Shown: piece by piece, positions 37,626-47,170 of the stretch
Layout of the letters: each line of letters begins with the position of its first letter
How positions within the stretch are numbered: position 1 is the stretch's first letter
From: Serratia plymuthica NBRC 102599
Lineage (GTDB): Bacteria; Pseudomonadota; Gammaproteobacteria; Enterobacterales; Enterobacteriaceae
Assembly: GCF_001590925.1 (NCBI RefSeq)
Contig: NZ_BCTU01000036.1
Coordinates: 1 to 50,204 of the forward strand
Length of the DNA stretch: 50,204 nucleotides
Direction: 5' to 3'
Notes under the pieces: model-generated
The model's database searches: none
Seen by the model: the letters and a program-made list of their open reading frames with translations, nothing else
What the model was told of the DNA's origin: nothing
Translations under genes and position numbers: made by a program

Positions 37626-38693
37626 TCAGCGCGCCTCGCGGCTGATCGACACGCTTTTCACCTGCGCATAAAGCCACTGCCCCGGCCGGATCGCCAGTTC
37701 GTCACGCGCCCACGGCGTAATGCGCGCCCACAGCACGCTTTCCCCCACCGCCAGCTTCACTTCCACCTGCCCGTCGGCCTCCAGACACTCGGTCACCTTG
37801 GCCGGCAAGACGTTGCGAATGCTGCTGTTAACCGGCGGCTGCAAGATCAGCGAAACGTCGGCGGCATTGATGCGGATACGCAGTTGCGCCCCCAATGGGG
37901 CATCGACCCCGCTGACCCACAGGCGTTGATCGCCCAGCGCCAGCGCGGTCATGGCATAGCGGGAGTGATGTTCGATCACGCTGACGCGCAACACGCTGCT
38001 TTGATCTTCCCGCTGTAACCAGGGCCGCAGCGCACTGCTGGCCCAAACCTCTTCCAGCCCGCCGAATGCCCGCACCTGGCCGTTATCCAGCACCATCACC
38101 TGTTCCGCCAGACGCAGGATTTCGTCCATGCTGTGGCTGACGTAGAGAATCGGGATATTGACGTCCTGCGCCAGCCGCTCCAGGTACGGCAGCAGTTCGC
38201 GCTTGCGCGGCAGATCCAGCGACGCCAGTGGTTCGTCCATCAACAGCAGTTCCGGGGCGGTCAGCAAGGCGCGACCAATCGCCACTCGTTGTTTTTCACC
38301 GCCGGACAAGGTCAATGGCAGGCGGTTGAGCAAGGAGCCAATGCCCAACAGCTCAACGATGCCGTCGAACTGCGAGCGCATGCCGGCCGCCATGCCGTAT
38401 TGCAGGTTGCCGCGCACCCGGTAATGCGGGAACAGGCGCGCGTCCTGAAACACGTAGCCGATGCGGCGTTTTTCCGGCGGCAGGCACAAGCCGCTGGCGG
38501 TATCCGCCAGCGTGCGTCCATTGAGCGCTATGCGCCCCTGTTGCAAACGCGTCAGGCCGCCAATGGCGTTGATTAAGGAGGTTTTACCGGCGCCGGACAG
38601 GCCAAAAATGGCGGTAATGCCCTGGGCGGGCAGATCCGCGCGCACGTTGAGGTTGAGATCGCCGAGGCGTTGGGAAAAATCCAGCTCCAGCAT
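37626..38693 (-). CDS. modC: Molybdate ABC transporter ATPase ModC
   Basis: 355-residue ATPase. Walker [18 protein letters not shown] (about 30-46), signature [15 protein letters not shown], Walker [17 protein letters not shown]-terminal Mop domain (about 288-352, [26 protein letters not shown]) binds molybdate and limits uptake when it is plentiful. Start adjoins the modB stop. Confidence 0.96.
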   Translation of the reverse strand: MLELDFSQRLGDLNLNVRADLPAQGITAIFGLSGAGKTSLINAIGGLTRLQQGRIALNGRTLADTASGLCLPPEKRRIGYVFQDARLFPHYRVRGNLQYGMAAGMRSQFDGIVELLGIGSLLNRLPLTLSGGEKQRVAIGRALLTAPELLLMDEPLASLDLPRKRELLPYLERLAQDVNIPILYVSHSMDEILRLAEQVMVLDNGQVRAFGGLEEVWASSALRPWLQREDQSSVLRVSVIEHHSRYAMTALALGDQRLWVSGVDAPLGAQLRIRINAADVSLILQPPVNSSIRNVLPAKVTECLEADGQVEVKLAVGESVLWARITPWARDELAIRPGQWLYAQVKSVSISREAR

Positions 38694-39383
38694 TTAGATA
38701 CCCATCCGTTTGCGGCCCCAGCGGGCCAGCCACTCGGAAACCATCAGTGAAACCAGCGACAACGCTATGGCAATGACGCACAGACGCGCGGCGGCGGCTT
38801 CCGCTCCCGGCGTTTCAATCAGGGTATACATCGCCAGCGGAATGGTGCGCGTTTCTCCGGGAATATTGGATACAAAGGTAATGGTGGCGCCGAACTCCCC
38901 CAGCGAGCGGGCGAACCCCAGCACCACACCGACAATGACCCCAGGCAGCGACAGCGGCAGCGTAATGGTGAAAAACACCCGCCACGGGTTGGCACCCAGA
39001 GTGCGGGCAGCCTGTTCGAGGCGGGTATCCACCGCCTCCAGCGCCAGCCGGATGGCGCGCACCATCAGCGGAAACGCCACCACGGCGGACGCCAACGCCG
39101 CACCGCGCCAGCTAAAGCTGAAACTGAAACCGAACCAGTCATACAGCCATTCGCCAATCACCCCGCGCCGCCCCATGGCGATCAGCAGTATATAGCCGAC
39201 CACCACCGGCGGCAGCACCAGCGGCAGGTGGATAATACTGTCCAGCAGCGATTTGCCGGGGAAACGGCAACGCACCAGGATCCAGGCCATCAGAATGCCG
39301 AAAGGCAAGCTGCAAACTACCGCCACGGCGGACACTTTCAGGCTCAGTTCAACGGCCTGCCACTCGTACTCACTCAGAATCAT
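38694..39383 (-). CDS. modB: Molybdate ABC transporter permease ModB
   Basis: 229-residue permease with five to six membrane segments and the EAA loop AARTLGANPWRVFFTITLPLS that docks to ModC. LPLVLPPVVVGYILL and RSLGEFGATITFVSNIPGETRT are typical. Its ATG overlaps the modA stop (ATGA). Confidence 0.96.
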   Translation of the reverse strand: MILSEYEWQAVELSLKVSAVAVVCSLPFGILMAWILVRCRFPGKSLLDSIIHLPLVLPPVVVGYILLIAMGRRGVIGEWLYDWFGFSFSFSWRGAALASAVVAFPLMVRAIRLALEAVDTRLEQAARTLGANPWRVFFTITLPLSLPGVIVGVVLGFARSLGEFGATITFVSNIPGETRTIPLAMYTLIETPGAEAAAARLCVIAIALSLVSLMVSEWLARWGRKRMGI

Positions 39384-40153
39384 TTACGCGGGGAGAATCC
39401 ATAATGGTGAAAAATAGCCGCCGCTTCCGGGCTTTTCAGATAGTTATAAAAAGCGCTGACGGCCGGTGTTTGATGGCCTTTAACCAACGCCATCGGGTAT
39501 TCAACCGGTTTGTGGCTGTCTTCCGGGAAGACGCCCACCACGCTGACTTTATCACTGGCTACCGCATCTGAGCCATAAACAATGCCCAACGGCGCTTCGC
39601 CGCGCTCCACCAGCGCCATTGCGCTGCGTACGTTGTTGGCCCGCGCCAGTTTAGGCTCCAGCGCGGTCCAAACGCCGAGATTCTGCAAGGCTTCTTTGGC
39701 GTAGATCCCCGCCGGTACGTGGTCCGGATCGCCCACCGCCAGGCGGTCGCCGTTCAACAGTTTCGCCCAGTCGGTCTGTTTGTTAAGCGTAATTTTATCC
39801 TGTTTGCCGTCTTTGGCGGCGATCAGCACCAGTTCGTTGCCCAACAGCGTATACCGCGTCTCTTTGACCATCTGCTGTTTATCGATGGCGTAGTCCATCC
39901 ACTGCTGATCGGCGGAAATAAACAGATCGGCCGGAGCGCCCTGCTCAATCTGGCGTGCCAGCGTTGAAGAAGAGGCAAATGAAGAAATCACCTGCACATC
40001 CTTGCCTTTCTGATACTGGGTCGCGATATCCTGCAGCGCGTTAGTCAGCGATGCCGCCGCAAAAACGGTAATTTTCTCTGCCGCAGACGCCTGCATGACC
40101 ATACCGGATGCCAATACAATCCCGCCGACCCATTTAGTCCATTGCTGTTTCAT
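39380..40153 (-). CDS. modA: Periplasmic molybdate-binding protein ModA
   Basis: 257-residue solute-binding protein. Signal peptide residues 1-24 (ending MQASAAEK), then KITVFAAASLTNALQDIATQ and SFASSSTLARQIEQGAPADLF, whose serines and backbone bind the oxyanion, and GDPDHVPAGIYAKEAL. First gene of modABC, preceded by a ModE operator. Confidence 0.96.
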   Translation of the reverse strand: MKQQWTKWVGGIVLASGMVMQASAAEKITVFAAASLTNALQDIATQYQKGKDVQVISSFASSSTLARQIEQGAPADLFISADQQWMDYAIDKQQMVKETRYTLLGNELVLIAAKDGKQDKITLNKQTDWAKLLNGDRLAVGDPDHVPAGIYAKEALQNLGVWTALEPKLARANNVRSAMALVERGEAPLGIVYGSDAVASDKVSVVGVFPEDSHKPVEYPMALVKGHQTPAVSAFYNYLKSPEAAAIFHHYGFSPRK

Positions 40154-40188
40154 GGTGTTCTCCGCAAGTTAATGTGCAATATCACTCT

Positions 40189-40212
40189 CGTTATATAAAA
40201 AATAATATAACG
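40189..40212. promoter_or_regulatory. ModE operator of modABC
   Basis: Perfect palindromic arms CGTTATAT (40189-40196) and ATATAACG (40205-40212) across eight A/T bases, 36 bases before modA. Matches the ModE consensus and the expected repression site of modABC. Confidence 0.88.
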
Positions 40213-40313
40213 TTGTGCGGAAGCTTGTCATGCGGTTTATCGGCAGGGGAAGACATAACTTGAGACACCCGCCGAACGGCGCCGGCGGGCGTTGAGATGG
40301 GGATGGCTGACGA

Positions 40314-40463
40314 TCAGTGCTGAGTGCGGTTTTCTTTCGAGCGGCCCACTTTGGAGAAAATGTTGAACACTTCCGCCAAACCGTAGATCAGGCCGAGAAT
40401 GATCGCCATGACCACCGGCACCATTACCACAGCGAACAGCAAACTTTTCAATAATTCCAACAT
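40314..40463 (-). CDS. acrZ: AcrAB-TolC accessory small protein AcrZ
   Basis: 49-residue single-helix membrane protein. [20 protein letters not shown], then [17 protein letters not shown], is almost the E. coli AcrZ sequence and is the same length. It binds AcrB and widens the drug range of the efflux pump. The ATG at 40463 is used; 11 upstream codons are not homologous. Position between modA and modE is conserved with E. coli. Confidence 0.96.
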   Translation of the reverse strand: MLELLKSLLFAVVMVPVVMAIILGLIYGLAEVFNIFSKVGRSKENRTQH

Positions 40464-40653
40464 GGTAGCCTCACTTAACTGCCCATTGAGCGGCAATGAA
40501 CACCGCTACGTAGCGCCATTTTAAACCAAAATAGCGGCTAAAACGGAGTTATTTTAAACATCAGGTGAAATTTGTAACCGGCCAAACGTGCCATTTTGGC
40601 GCTTTGCCGGTAAATCGGCGACAATAAGGCTTTTGCAGCCGACAGGACGCGTT

Positions 40654-41445
40654 ATGCAGGCCGAAATCCTCCTTACCCTAAAACTCCAGCAAAAACTGTT
40701 CGCCGATCCACGTCGCATCGCGCTGCTCAAGCAGGTCCGGCATACCGGCTCCATCAGCCAGGGCGCCAAACTGGCGGGCATCAGCTATAAAAGCGCCTGG
40801 GACGCCATTAACGAAATGAACCAGCTGGCGGAGCAAACGGTGGTGGAACGCGCCACCGGCGGCAAGGGCGGCGGCGGCGCTCAGGTCACCCATTACGGTG
40901 AACGGCTGATCCAATTATACGATCTGCTGGGCCAAATCCAGCAAAAAGCCTTCGACGTATTGCAGCAAGACAACCTGCCACTCGACAGCCTGCTGGCGGC
41001 AATTTCCCGCTTTTCGCTGCAAACCAGCGCGCGCAATCAGTTCTTCGGCACCGTCATCGAACGCGACCACCGGCAGGTGCAGCAGCATCTGGAGATTTTA
41101 CTGAGCGATGGAAAAACCCGTCTCAGCGCGGCTCTCACCCAACAAAGCGCCGACCGGCTGCAGCTCGCCCCCGGCAAGGAAGTGTTGGCGCTGATTAAAG
41201 CGCCATGGGTGAAGCTGAATACCGATCCGGCCCTCGTCGGGGCAGCGGACAATGCGCTGGCGGGCGTGGTGGCCAGCATCCAGCCAGGCGCCGATCACAG
41301 CGAAGTGCTGGTGACGTTGGCGGGCGGCGAAACCCTGTGCGCCACGGTAGCCAATCAGGAACTGCAACAGCTTAAATTGCAACCCGGCAGCGCGGTGCAC
41401 GCCCTGTTTAACGCCGACCGGGTGATTGTCGCCACGTTGTGCTAA
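40654..41445 (+). CDS. modE: Molybdate-responsive regulator ModE
   Basis: 263-residue regulator. N-terminal winged helix (about 20-80, ALLKQVRHTGSISQGAKLAG and SYKSAWDAINEMN), then two tandem Mop domains (about 125-262; SARNQFFGTVI and KLNTDPALVGAADNALAGVV) that bind molybdate. It dimerises and binds the palindromes seen at modA and moaA. ATG at 40654 matches E. coli MQAEILLTL. Divergent from acrZ. Confidence 0.96.
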   Translation: MQAEILLTLKLQQKLFADPRRIALLKQVRHTGSISQGAKLAGISYKSAWDAINEMNQLAEQTVVERATGGKGGGGAQVTHYGERLIQLYDLLGQIQQKAFDVLQQDNLPLDSLLAAISRFSLQTSARNQFFGTVIERDHRQVQQHLEILLSDGKTRLSAALTQQSADRLQLAPGKEVLALIKAPWVKLNTDPALVGAADNALAGVVASIQPGADHSEVLVTLAGGETLCATVANQELQQLKLQPGSAVHALFNADRVIVATLC

Positions 41446-41468
41446 ACGCAACGTAACGTTGCGTTTTT
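41445..41468 (+). terminator. Intrinsic terminator between modE and modF
   Basis: Nine-base perfect stem AACGCAACG/CGTTGCGTT (41445-41453/41457-41465) with a TAA loop and a T-run of five (41464-41468) beginning at the end of the stem, overlapping the last base of the modE stop codon. It should lower or abolish readthrough into modF. Confidence 0.8.
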
Positions 41469-41535
41469 GCCGATTGACTTCACCCGCCAATACGCCTATT
41501 TCTAAATCAAATAATTGCACAATAAGGAATAGGTA

Positions 41536-43008
41536 ATGTCATCGTTGCACATTTCGCAAGGTTCATTTCGCTTAAGCGATACCCGAACCCTGACGCTGGA
41601 TGCGCTGGAGATTCGGTCTGGCGACAGTTGGGCCTTTGTCGGCGCCAACGGCAGCGGAAAATCCGCCCTGGCGCGCGCGCTGGCCGATGAGCTGGTGCTG
41701 CTGAGCGGCGAACGCCGCAGCGATTTCAGCCGCCAGGTGCGCATCTCCTTCGAACAGTTGCAAAAACTGGTCAGCGACGAATGGCAACGCAACAATACCG
41801 ACCTGCTCAGCCCCGGCGAAGAAGACACCGGCCGCACCGCGGCGGAAATCATTCAAGAAGAAGTGAAAGACCCGGAACGCTGCGCGCAACTGGCCGCACA
41901 GTTTGGCATCACTGCGCTGCTGACGCGCCGTTTTAAGTACCTTTCCACGGGCGAAACGCGCAAAACCCTGCTGTGCCGGGCGTTAATGCCGCAGCCCGAC
42001 TTGCTGATCCTGGATGAACCCTTCGACGGGCTCGACGTGAATTCCCGCGCCCAATTGGCCGCGCTGCTGAACGATCTCTCCGGGCACGGCTATACCCTGG
42101 TACTGGTGCTCAACCGTTTTGACGAGGTGCCGGACTTTATCCGGCAGGTGGGGGTCCTGGCAGATTGCACTCTCGCAAGCCAGGGCACGCGCCAACAGGT
42201 GATGGCGGACGCGCTGGTGGCGCAATTGGCGCACAGCGAGAATCTGGATGGCCTGGCGCTGCCGGAAACCGAGGATCCGGCCCAGAAAACCACCTTGCCG
42301 ACGGATCAACCGTTAATCGTGCTGCATGACGGGGTGGTCAGTTACAACGATCGCCCCATCCTTAATCATCTCGACTGGCAGGTTAACCCCGGTGAGCATT
42401 GGCAGATCGTCGGTCCTAACGGTGCCGGTAAATCCACCCTGCTCAGCCTGATCACCGGCGATCATCCACAAGGTTACAGCAACGATCTTACCCTGTTCGG
42501 CCGCCGCCGCGGCAGCGGAGAAACCATCTGGGATATCAAACGCCACATCGGCTACGTCAGCAGCAGCCTGCATCTGGACTACCGCGTCAGCTCAAGCGTA
42601 CGCAACGTGATCCTGTCCGGATTTTTCGACTCCATCGGCATCTATCAGGCCGTGTCTGACCGGCAGCAGCAATTGGCCGACCAATGGCTGGCGCTGTTGG
42701 GGTTGGGCGGTTCCCGCGGCGATACGCCGTTTCACAGCCTGTCCTGGGGCCAGCAGCGGCTGGCGTTGATCGCCCGTGCGCTGGTCAAGCATCCGGCGTT
42801 GCTGATCCTCGACGAACCTTTGCAGGGGCTGGATCCGATCAATCGCCAACTGGTGCGCCGCTTTGTCGACGTGCTGATCGGCCAGGGCGCCACCCAACTG
42901 CTGTTTGTTTCCCACCATGCGGAAGACGCGCCGCAGTGTATTACCCACCGCCTGAGCTTCTTGCCCGACGGTGACGGTTACCGCTATCAGCAGGATCAGC
43001 TTGCCTGA
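41536..43008 (+). CDS. modF: Dual ABC ATPase ModF
   Basis: 490-residue soluble protein with two ABC domains, in E. coli cotranscribed with modE; function not settled. First domain: VGANGSGKSALARAL, a signature-like LSTGETRKTLLCRAL, LLILDEPFDGLDV. Second: [45 protein letters not shown]. No membrane partner is encoded next to it. Here 90 bases and a terminator separate it from modE, so it may have its own promoter. Confidence 0.94.
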   Translation: MSSLHISQGSFRLSDTRTLTLDALEIRSGDSWAFVGANGSGKSALARALADELVLLSGERRSDFSRQVRISFEQLQKLVSDEWQRNNTDLLSPGEEDTGRTAAEIIQEEVKDPERCAQLAAQFGITALLTRRFKYLSTGETRKTLLCRALMPQPDLLILDEPFDGLDVNSRAQLAALLNDLSGHGYTLVLVLNRFDEVPDFIRQVGVLADCTLASQGTRQQVMADALVAQLAHSENLDGLALPETEDPAQKTTLPTDQPLIVLHDGVVSYNDRPILNHLDWQVNPGEHWQIVGPNGAGKSTLLSLITGDHPQGYSNDLTLFGRRRGSGETIWDIKRHIGYVSSSLHLDYRVSSSVRNVILSGFFDSIGIYQAVSDRQQQLADQWLALLGLGGSRGDTPFHSLSWGQQRLALIARALVKHPALLILDEPLQGLDPINRQLVRRFVDVLIGQGATQLLFVSHHAEDAPQCITHRLSFLPDGDGYRYQQDQLA

Positions 43009-43139
43009 CATTCTGGATAATCCTGCGGAGGGATGGCCCTGCCACTCATCCGATGACATATCCGGCAACACTTCCTGCGTAACACATCTCAGTGGGCCTT
43101 TTATCATAAAGGGATGAAGGATTCATTTTTGGAGAGGCT

Positions 43140-43712
43140 ATGTCCGCCGCACTGATTATTATCGATCTGATCGAGGATCTGATTGGCCCCAAGGGGCGCG
43201 CGAATCACTGTCATGAACAGGTGGTGGCGCATAACCTGATTGCCAACACCAATGTCGCTGCGGCCTATGCGCGGGTACGCAAAATTCCGGTGATTTGGGT
43301 GCGCGTGGGTTTTGCCGACGATTATCACGATATCCCGCCCCACTCTCCGCTGTTCAACCACCTTAAGCAGATCGGCGCTCTGCGTTTGAGCAGCCCCGGT
43401 TGCCAATGGGACAAGGCTTTACAGGTGTTGCCGGTGGATTTTCAGTTCGAAAAGAACGCCGTTTCCGCTTTTGCCGGTAACAATTTGTTAGCCTGGTTGC
43501 AGCAGCATCGTTGCCATCACCTGTTGCTGGGAGGCGTCAGCACCCCGCTGGCGATTGAAAGCACCGCGCGGCAGGCTCACGACGCAGGTTTTCAGGTTAC
43601 CGTATTGCAGGATTTGTGCGCGGCGCCGAGCGAGGAGATACACCAGCAAAGCCTGGATATTTTGCAAAACCTGGCGGAAATCACCCGCTCACAGGCCTGG
43701 ATGAAAGGGTAA
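43140..43712 (+). CDS. Isochorismatase-fold protein lacking the catalytic cysteine
   Basis: 190-residue cysteine-hydrolase-fold protein. Catalytic Asp9 (LIIIDLIEDL) and Lys105 (FEKNAVSAF) of the Asp-Lys-Cys triad are present. The nucleophile motif, normally GVxTxxCVxSTAR, reads GVSTPLAIESTAR, with alanine 138 (GCG) in place of cysteine. It is therefore unlikely to hydrolyse amides; isochorismatases such as EntB/PhzD also lack the cysteine, so another chemistry or a binding role is possible. Lies alone between modF and a CPBP protease gene. GGAG precedes the ATG. Confidence 0.82.
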   Translation: MSAALIIIDLIEDLIGPKGRANHCHEQVVAHNLIANTNVAAAYARVRKIPVIWVRVGFADDYHDIPPHSPLFNHLKQIGALRLSSPGCQWDKALQVLPVDFQFEKNAVSAFAGNNLLAWLQQHRCHHLLLGGVSTPLAIESTARQAHDAGFQVTVLQDLCAAPSEEIHQQSLDILQNLAEITRSQAWMKG

Positions 43713-43866
43713 ATCAGACAGTTGCCGAATAAACTCACTTCAGATCACTGTCCGGACCTTTGCTGTAACCTCTCTATGTTACTATTCGTCATAGCGCTCA
43801 ACTTCGCCATACTCACACGCCGCACAGGCACTGAGCGCCGTGTGCATATTTTAAAGGGATAGAGTT

Positions 43867-44685
43867 ATGTGGGGCGTACTTTCGATTTCGTTATTCTTTT
43901 TGCCATTTAACCGGCTGATTGCCTGGTTATTTCTGGCCGCATCGGCGGGCATGGGGATGTACCACGGGGTATTGACCCCGCTCAGCCTGGGCTGCGTGTT
44001 GGTCATTGCTGCACTGGCCGGCCTGCGGCACCATTACCGCGCCCAACGTAATCTGGCAATACCGCTGGAAGTGCTGGTGGTGGCAAGCTGCGTGGCGCTA
44101 TTCCTGCATCTGGTGCCGGGGTTCCATAACCAGTTGATGATCGACGGTGAAAAACCCGGCCCGCTCAGCGCGCCGTTCACCATGTATTACAATTTCGACA
44201 AAGCGCTGGTGCCATTCCTGCTGTTCGCCTGCCTGTCGACGTTGTTTGCCGCTGAAACCGGTAAAAGCGCCGGTAAAACCGGTTGGATCGCGCTGATACT
44301 GGCAGTGCCTGCCTTACTGCTGGTGGCCGTAGCCCTCGGTGGCCTGAAGATTGAGCCGCACGCACCGGACTGGATCCTGGCGTTTGTGATGGCCAATCTG
44401 TTCTTTGTCTGTATGGCGGAAGAAGCACTGTTTCGCGGTTATCTGCAGCAACGCCTCACCCAGTGGTTGGGCGCCTGGCCCGCATTGATTATCGCAGCAC
44501 TGGTGTTTGGCGCCGCACACCTGGCCGGCGGCATGCTGATGGTGGCATTCGCCACGCTCGCCGGGTTGATTTACGGCCTGGCGTGGATGTGGAGCGGCCG
44601 CCTGTGGGTGCCGATCCTGTTCCATTTTGGGCTTAATCTGACGCACCTGCTGTTATTCACTTATCCAGTGTATCAACATCCCTGA
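43867..44685 (+). CDS. CPBP-family intramembrane metalloprotease
   Basis: 272-residue multi-spanning membrane protein of the CAAX protease/bacteriocin-processing (Abi) family. Motif 1 EEALFRGYLQQRL (about 184-196), motif 2 FGAAHLAGG and motif 3 HFGLNLTH provide the glutamates and histidines of the active site. About eight hydrophobic segments. Substrate unknown. AAAGGGATAG lies before the ATG. It sits where galE stands in E. coli, between modF and galT. Confidence 0.85.
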   Translation: MWGVLSISLFFLPFNRLIAWLFLAASAGMGMYHGVLTPLSLGCVLVIAALAGLRHHYRAQRNLAIPLEVLVVASCVALFLHLVPGFHNQLMIDGEKPGPLSAPFTMYYNFDKALVPFLLFACLSTLFAAETGKSAGKTGWIALILAVPALLLVAVALGGLKIEPHAPDWILAFVMANLFFVCMAEEALFRGYLQQRLTQWLGAWPALIIAALVFGAAHLAGGMLMVAFATLAGLIYGLAWMWSGRLWVPILFHFGLNLTHLLLFTYPVYQHP

Positions 44686-44812
44686 CCTTCTCAGCCGGCA
44701 GGAGTCCTTCTGCCGGCGCTATGGATGAAAACGCTATCATCCAACTTATTGCCCTGCTTTCTCTGTCCTAAACCCTCTGCCGTACTGCCTGTGTTCCTTA
44801 TTACTGCCTCAA

Positions 44813-44828
44813 GTGTAAACGATTCCAT
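44813..44828. promoter_or_regulatory. GalR/GalS operator of the gal operon
   Basis: GTGTAAACGATTCCAT differs by one base from my memory of the E. coli external gal operator. It lies 142 bases upstream of galT, in the 284-base CPBP-galT gap. A second operator was not recognised. Confidence 0.8.
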
Positions 44829-44969
44829 TTTTCGCTCTGGATCACCTTTTTACTCCGTCGGGCATGCTATCTTTTTGCGCATCGTTATCCATTTTAATCT
44901 GTAAAGGGCGCGCCTGGAGTGGATGAAAGCGATTACACTCGCCGCGCCGGACAAGAAAAAGGAACCGTA

Positions 44970-46022
44970 ATGACGGATTTTAATCCCATCGATCATCCCC
45001 ATCGCCGCTATAACCCGCTGACCGGTCAATGGGTATTGGTGTCGCCGCACCGCGCCAAGCGCCCATGGCAGGGCCAACAGGAATCCGCGCAGCAGGAAAC
45101 GCTGCCGCAGCACGATCCGGACTGCTTCCTCTGCCCAGGCAATACCCGCGTTACCGGCGATAAAAACCCGGATTATCAGGACACCTATGTGTTCACCAAT
45201 GACTTCGCCGCGCTGATGACGGATACGCCGCAGGCACCGGAAAGCCAGGATCCGCTCATGCGCTGCCAGAGCGCGCGCGGCACCAGCCGGGTCATCTGCT
45301 TCTCCCCCGATCACAGTAAAACCCTGCCGGAACTGACGCTTGCGGCTCTGGAGCAGGTGATTGCCACCTGGCAAGAACAAACTGCCGATCTCGGCCGCAG
45401 CTATCCGTGGGTCCAGGTATTTGAAAACAAAGGGGCGGCCATGGGCTGCTCAAATCCGCACCCGCATGGGCAGGTATGGGCCAATAGCTTCCTGCCGAAC
45501 GAAGTCGAGCATGAAGACCGCCTGCAGCGCGAGTATTTCCAACAGCACCAATCCCCTCTGTTACTGGATTACGTGCAGCGTGAACTGGCTGACGGCAGCC
45601 GTACGATCGTTGAAACCGAACACTGGCTGGCCGTAGTGCCCTACTGGGCCGCCTGGCCGTTTGAAGCGCTGCTGCTGCCGAAGGCCGCAGTGCAACGCAT
45701 TACCGATCTGAGCGCCGCGCAGAGCAGTGACCTGGCCGTAGCGCTGAAAAAGCTGACCAGCCGTTACGACAATCTGTTCCAGTGCTCTTTCCCCTATTCC
45801 ATGGGCTGGCACGGCGCACCTTTCAACGATGCGGATAACCGTCACTGGCAGTTGCACGCCCATTTCTATCCGCCACTGCTGCGCTCCGCCACGGTGCGTA
45901 AATTTATGGTGGGTTACGAGATGCTGGCGGAAACCCAGCGCGATCTGACTGCAGAACAGGCCGCAGAGCGTCTGCGCGCCGTTGACGACATTCATTACCG
46001 TGAAGCCGGAGCCAAACAATGA
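44970..46022 (+). CDS. galT: Galactose-1-phosphate uridylyltransferase
   Basis: 350-residue Leloir-pathway enzyme. The catalytic His166 lies in [10 protein letters not shown] (164-HPH-166). [25 protein letters not shown] at the start and the C-terminal [11 protein letters not shown] with metal-site histidines are typical. ATG at 44970 follows AAGGA; the upstream GTG extension is not favoured. First gene of galTKM here; galE is absent. Its stop overlaps galK by ATGA. Confidence 0.96.
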   Translation: MTDFNPIDHPHRRYNPLTGQWVLVSPHRAKRPWQGQQESAQQETLPQHDPDCFLCPGNTRVTGDKNPDYQDTYVFTNDFAALMTDTPQAPESQDPLMRCQSARGTSRVICFSPDHSKTLPELTLAALEQVIATWQEQTADLGRSYPWVQVFENKGAAMGCSNPHPHGQVWANSFLPNEVEHEDRLQREYFQQHQSPLLLDYVQRELADGSRTIVETEHWLAVVPYWAAWPFEALLLPKAAVQRITDLSAAQSSDLAVALKKLTSRYDNLFQCSFPYSMGWHGAPFNDADNRHWQLHAHFYPPLLRSATVRKFMVGYEMLAETQRDLTAEQAAERLRAVDDIHYREAGAKQ

Positions 46023-47170
46023 GTTTGAAAAATATTACCCATACCATTTTTACCGAACGCTTTGGCTACGCGCCCGCGCTGACCATTCAAGCGCCAGGAC
46101 GAGTGAATTTGATCGGCGAACATACCGACTATAACGACGGTTTCGTATTGCCGTGCGCCATTGATTACCAAACGGTGATCGCCGGAGCCAGACGTGACGA
46201 TCGCCAGATCCGGGTGATCGCGGCCGATTACGACGGCCAGTTGGATCAATTCTCTCTCGACGATCCGATCGTCAGTCACCCGGACCAGCTTTGGTCCGAT
46301 TACGTGCGCGGCGTGATCAAACACCTGCAACTGCGCAACGTCAATTTTGGCGGCGCGGATCTGGTGATCGCCGGCAACGTACCGCAAGGCGCCGGCCTCA
46401 GCTCTTCCGCCTCACTGGAAGTGGCCGTTGGCCAGGTGATGCAGGCGCTGTATGAACTGCCGCTGGATGGCGTAGCCTTGGCTTTGAATGGCCAGGAGGC
46501 GGAGAATCAGTTTGTCGGCTGCAATTGCGGGATCATGGATCAGCTGATTTCCGCCCTCGGTGAACAGGATCATGCCTTGCTGATCGATTGCCGTTCACTG
46601 GAGACCCGTGCGGTGTCGGTCCCGGAAAATATTGCCGTGGTGATCATCAACTCCAACGTGAAGCGCGGGCTGGTGGACAGCGAATACAACACCCGTCGCG
46701 AACAATGCGAAGCCGCCGCGCGCTTCTTCGGCGTCAAGGCACTGCGCGACGTCAGCCCGGAGCTGTTCTTCCCGATCCAGCATGAATTGGATCCGATCGT
46801 CGCCAAGCGAGCGCGCCACGTAATCACCGAAAACGATCGCACCCTGGCCGCCGCAGATGCATTGGCGGCGGGCGATATGAAACTGATGGGCAGGCTGATG
46901 GCGGAATCTCACGCTTCAATGCGGGATGATTTTGCCATTACCGTGCCGCCGATCGACCAGTTGGTGGAGATAGTCAAAAAGGTTATCGGCGATCGCGGCG
47001 GCGTGCGCATGACCGGCGGCGGTTTTGGCGGCTGCATAGTGGCGCTGATGCCGCAAGAATTGGTGGAACAGGTACGCGAGACGGTTGCGCGGGAGTATCC
47101 GTTGCAAACCAACGGACTGCGAGAAACCTTTTACGTTTGCAAGGCATCAGCGGGGGCCGGAATATGCTGA
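46019..47170 (+). CDS. galK: Galactokinase
   Basis: 383-residue GHMP kinase phosphorylating galactose. Sugar motif [22 protein letters not shown] motif [18 protein letters not shown] and the third motif [13 protein letters not shown]. Full length. Overlaps both galT (4 bases) and galM (7 bases), so the three are one tight operon. Confidence 0.97.
   Translation: MSLKNITHTIFTERFGYAPALTIQAPGRVNLIGEHTDYNDGFVLPCAIDYQTVIAGARRDDRQIRVIAADYDGQLDQFSLDDPIVSHPDQLWSDYVRGVIKHLQLRNVNFGGADLVIAGNVPQGAGLSSSASLEVAVGQVMQALYELPLDGVALALNGQEAENQFVGCNCGIMDQLISALGEQDHALLIDCRSLETRAVSVPENIAVVIINSNVKRGLVDSEYNTRREQCEAAARFFGVKALRDVSPELFFPIQHELDPIVAKRARHVITENDRTLAAADALAAGDMKLMGRLMAESHASMRDDFAITVPPIDQLVEIVKKVIGDRGGVRMTGGGFGGCIVALMPQELVEQVRETVAREYPLQTNGLRETFYVCKASAGAGIC

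Noticed and set aside
40577-40593. Possible MarA/SoxS/Rob box upstream of acrZ
   Set aside because: The GCAC half matches but the second half agrees at only about four of seven positions.
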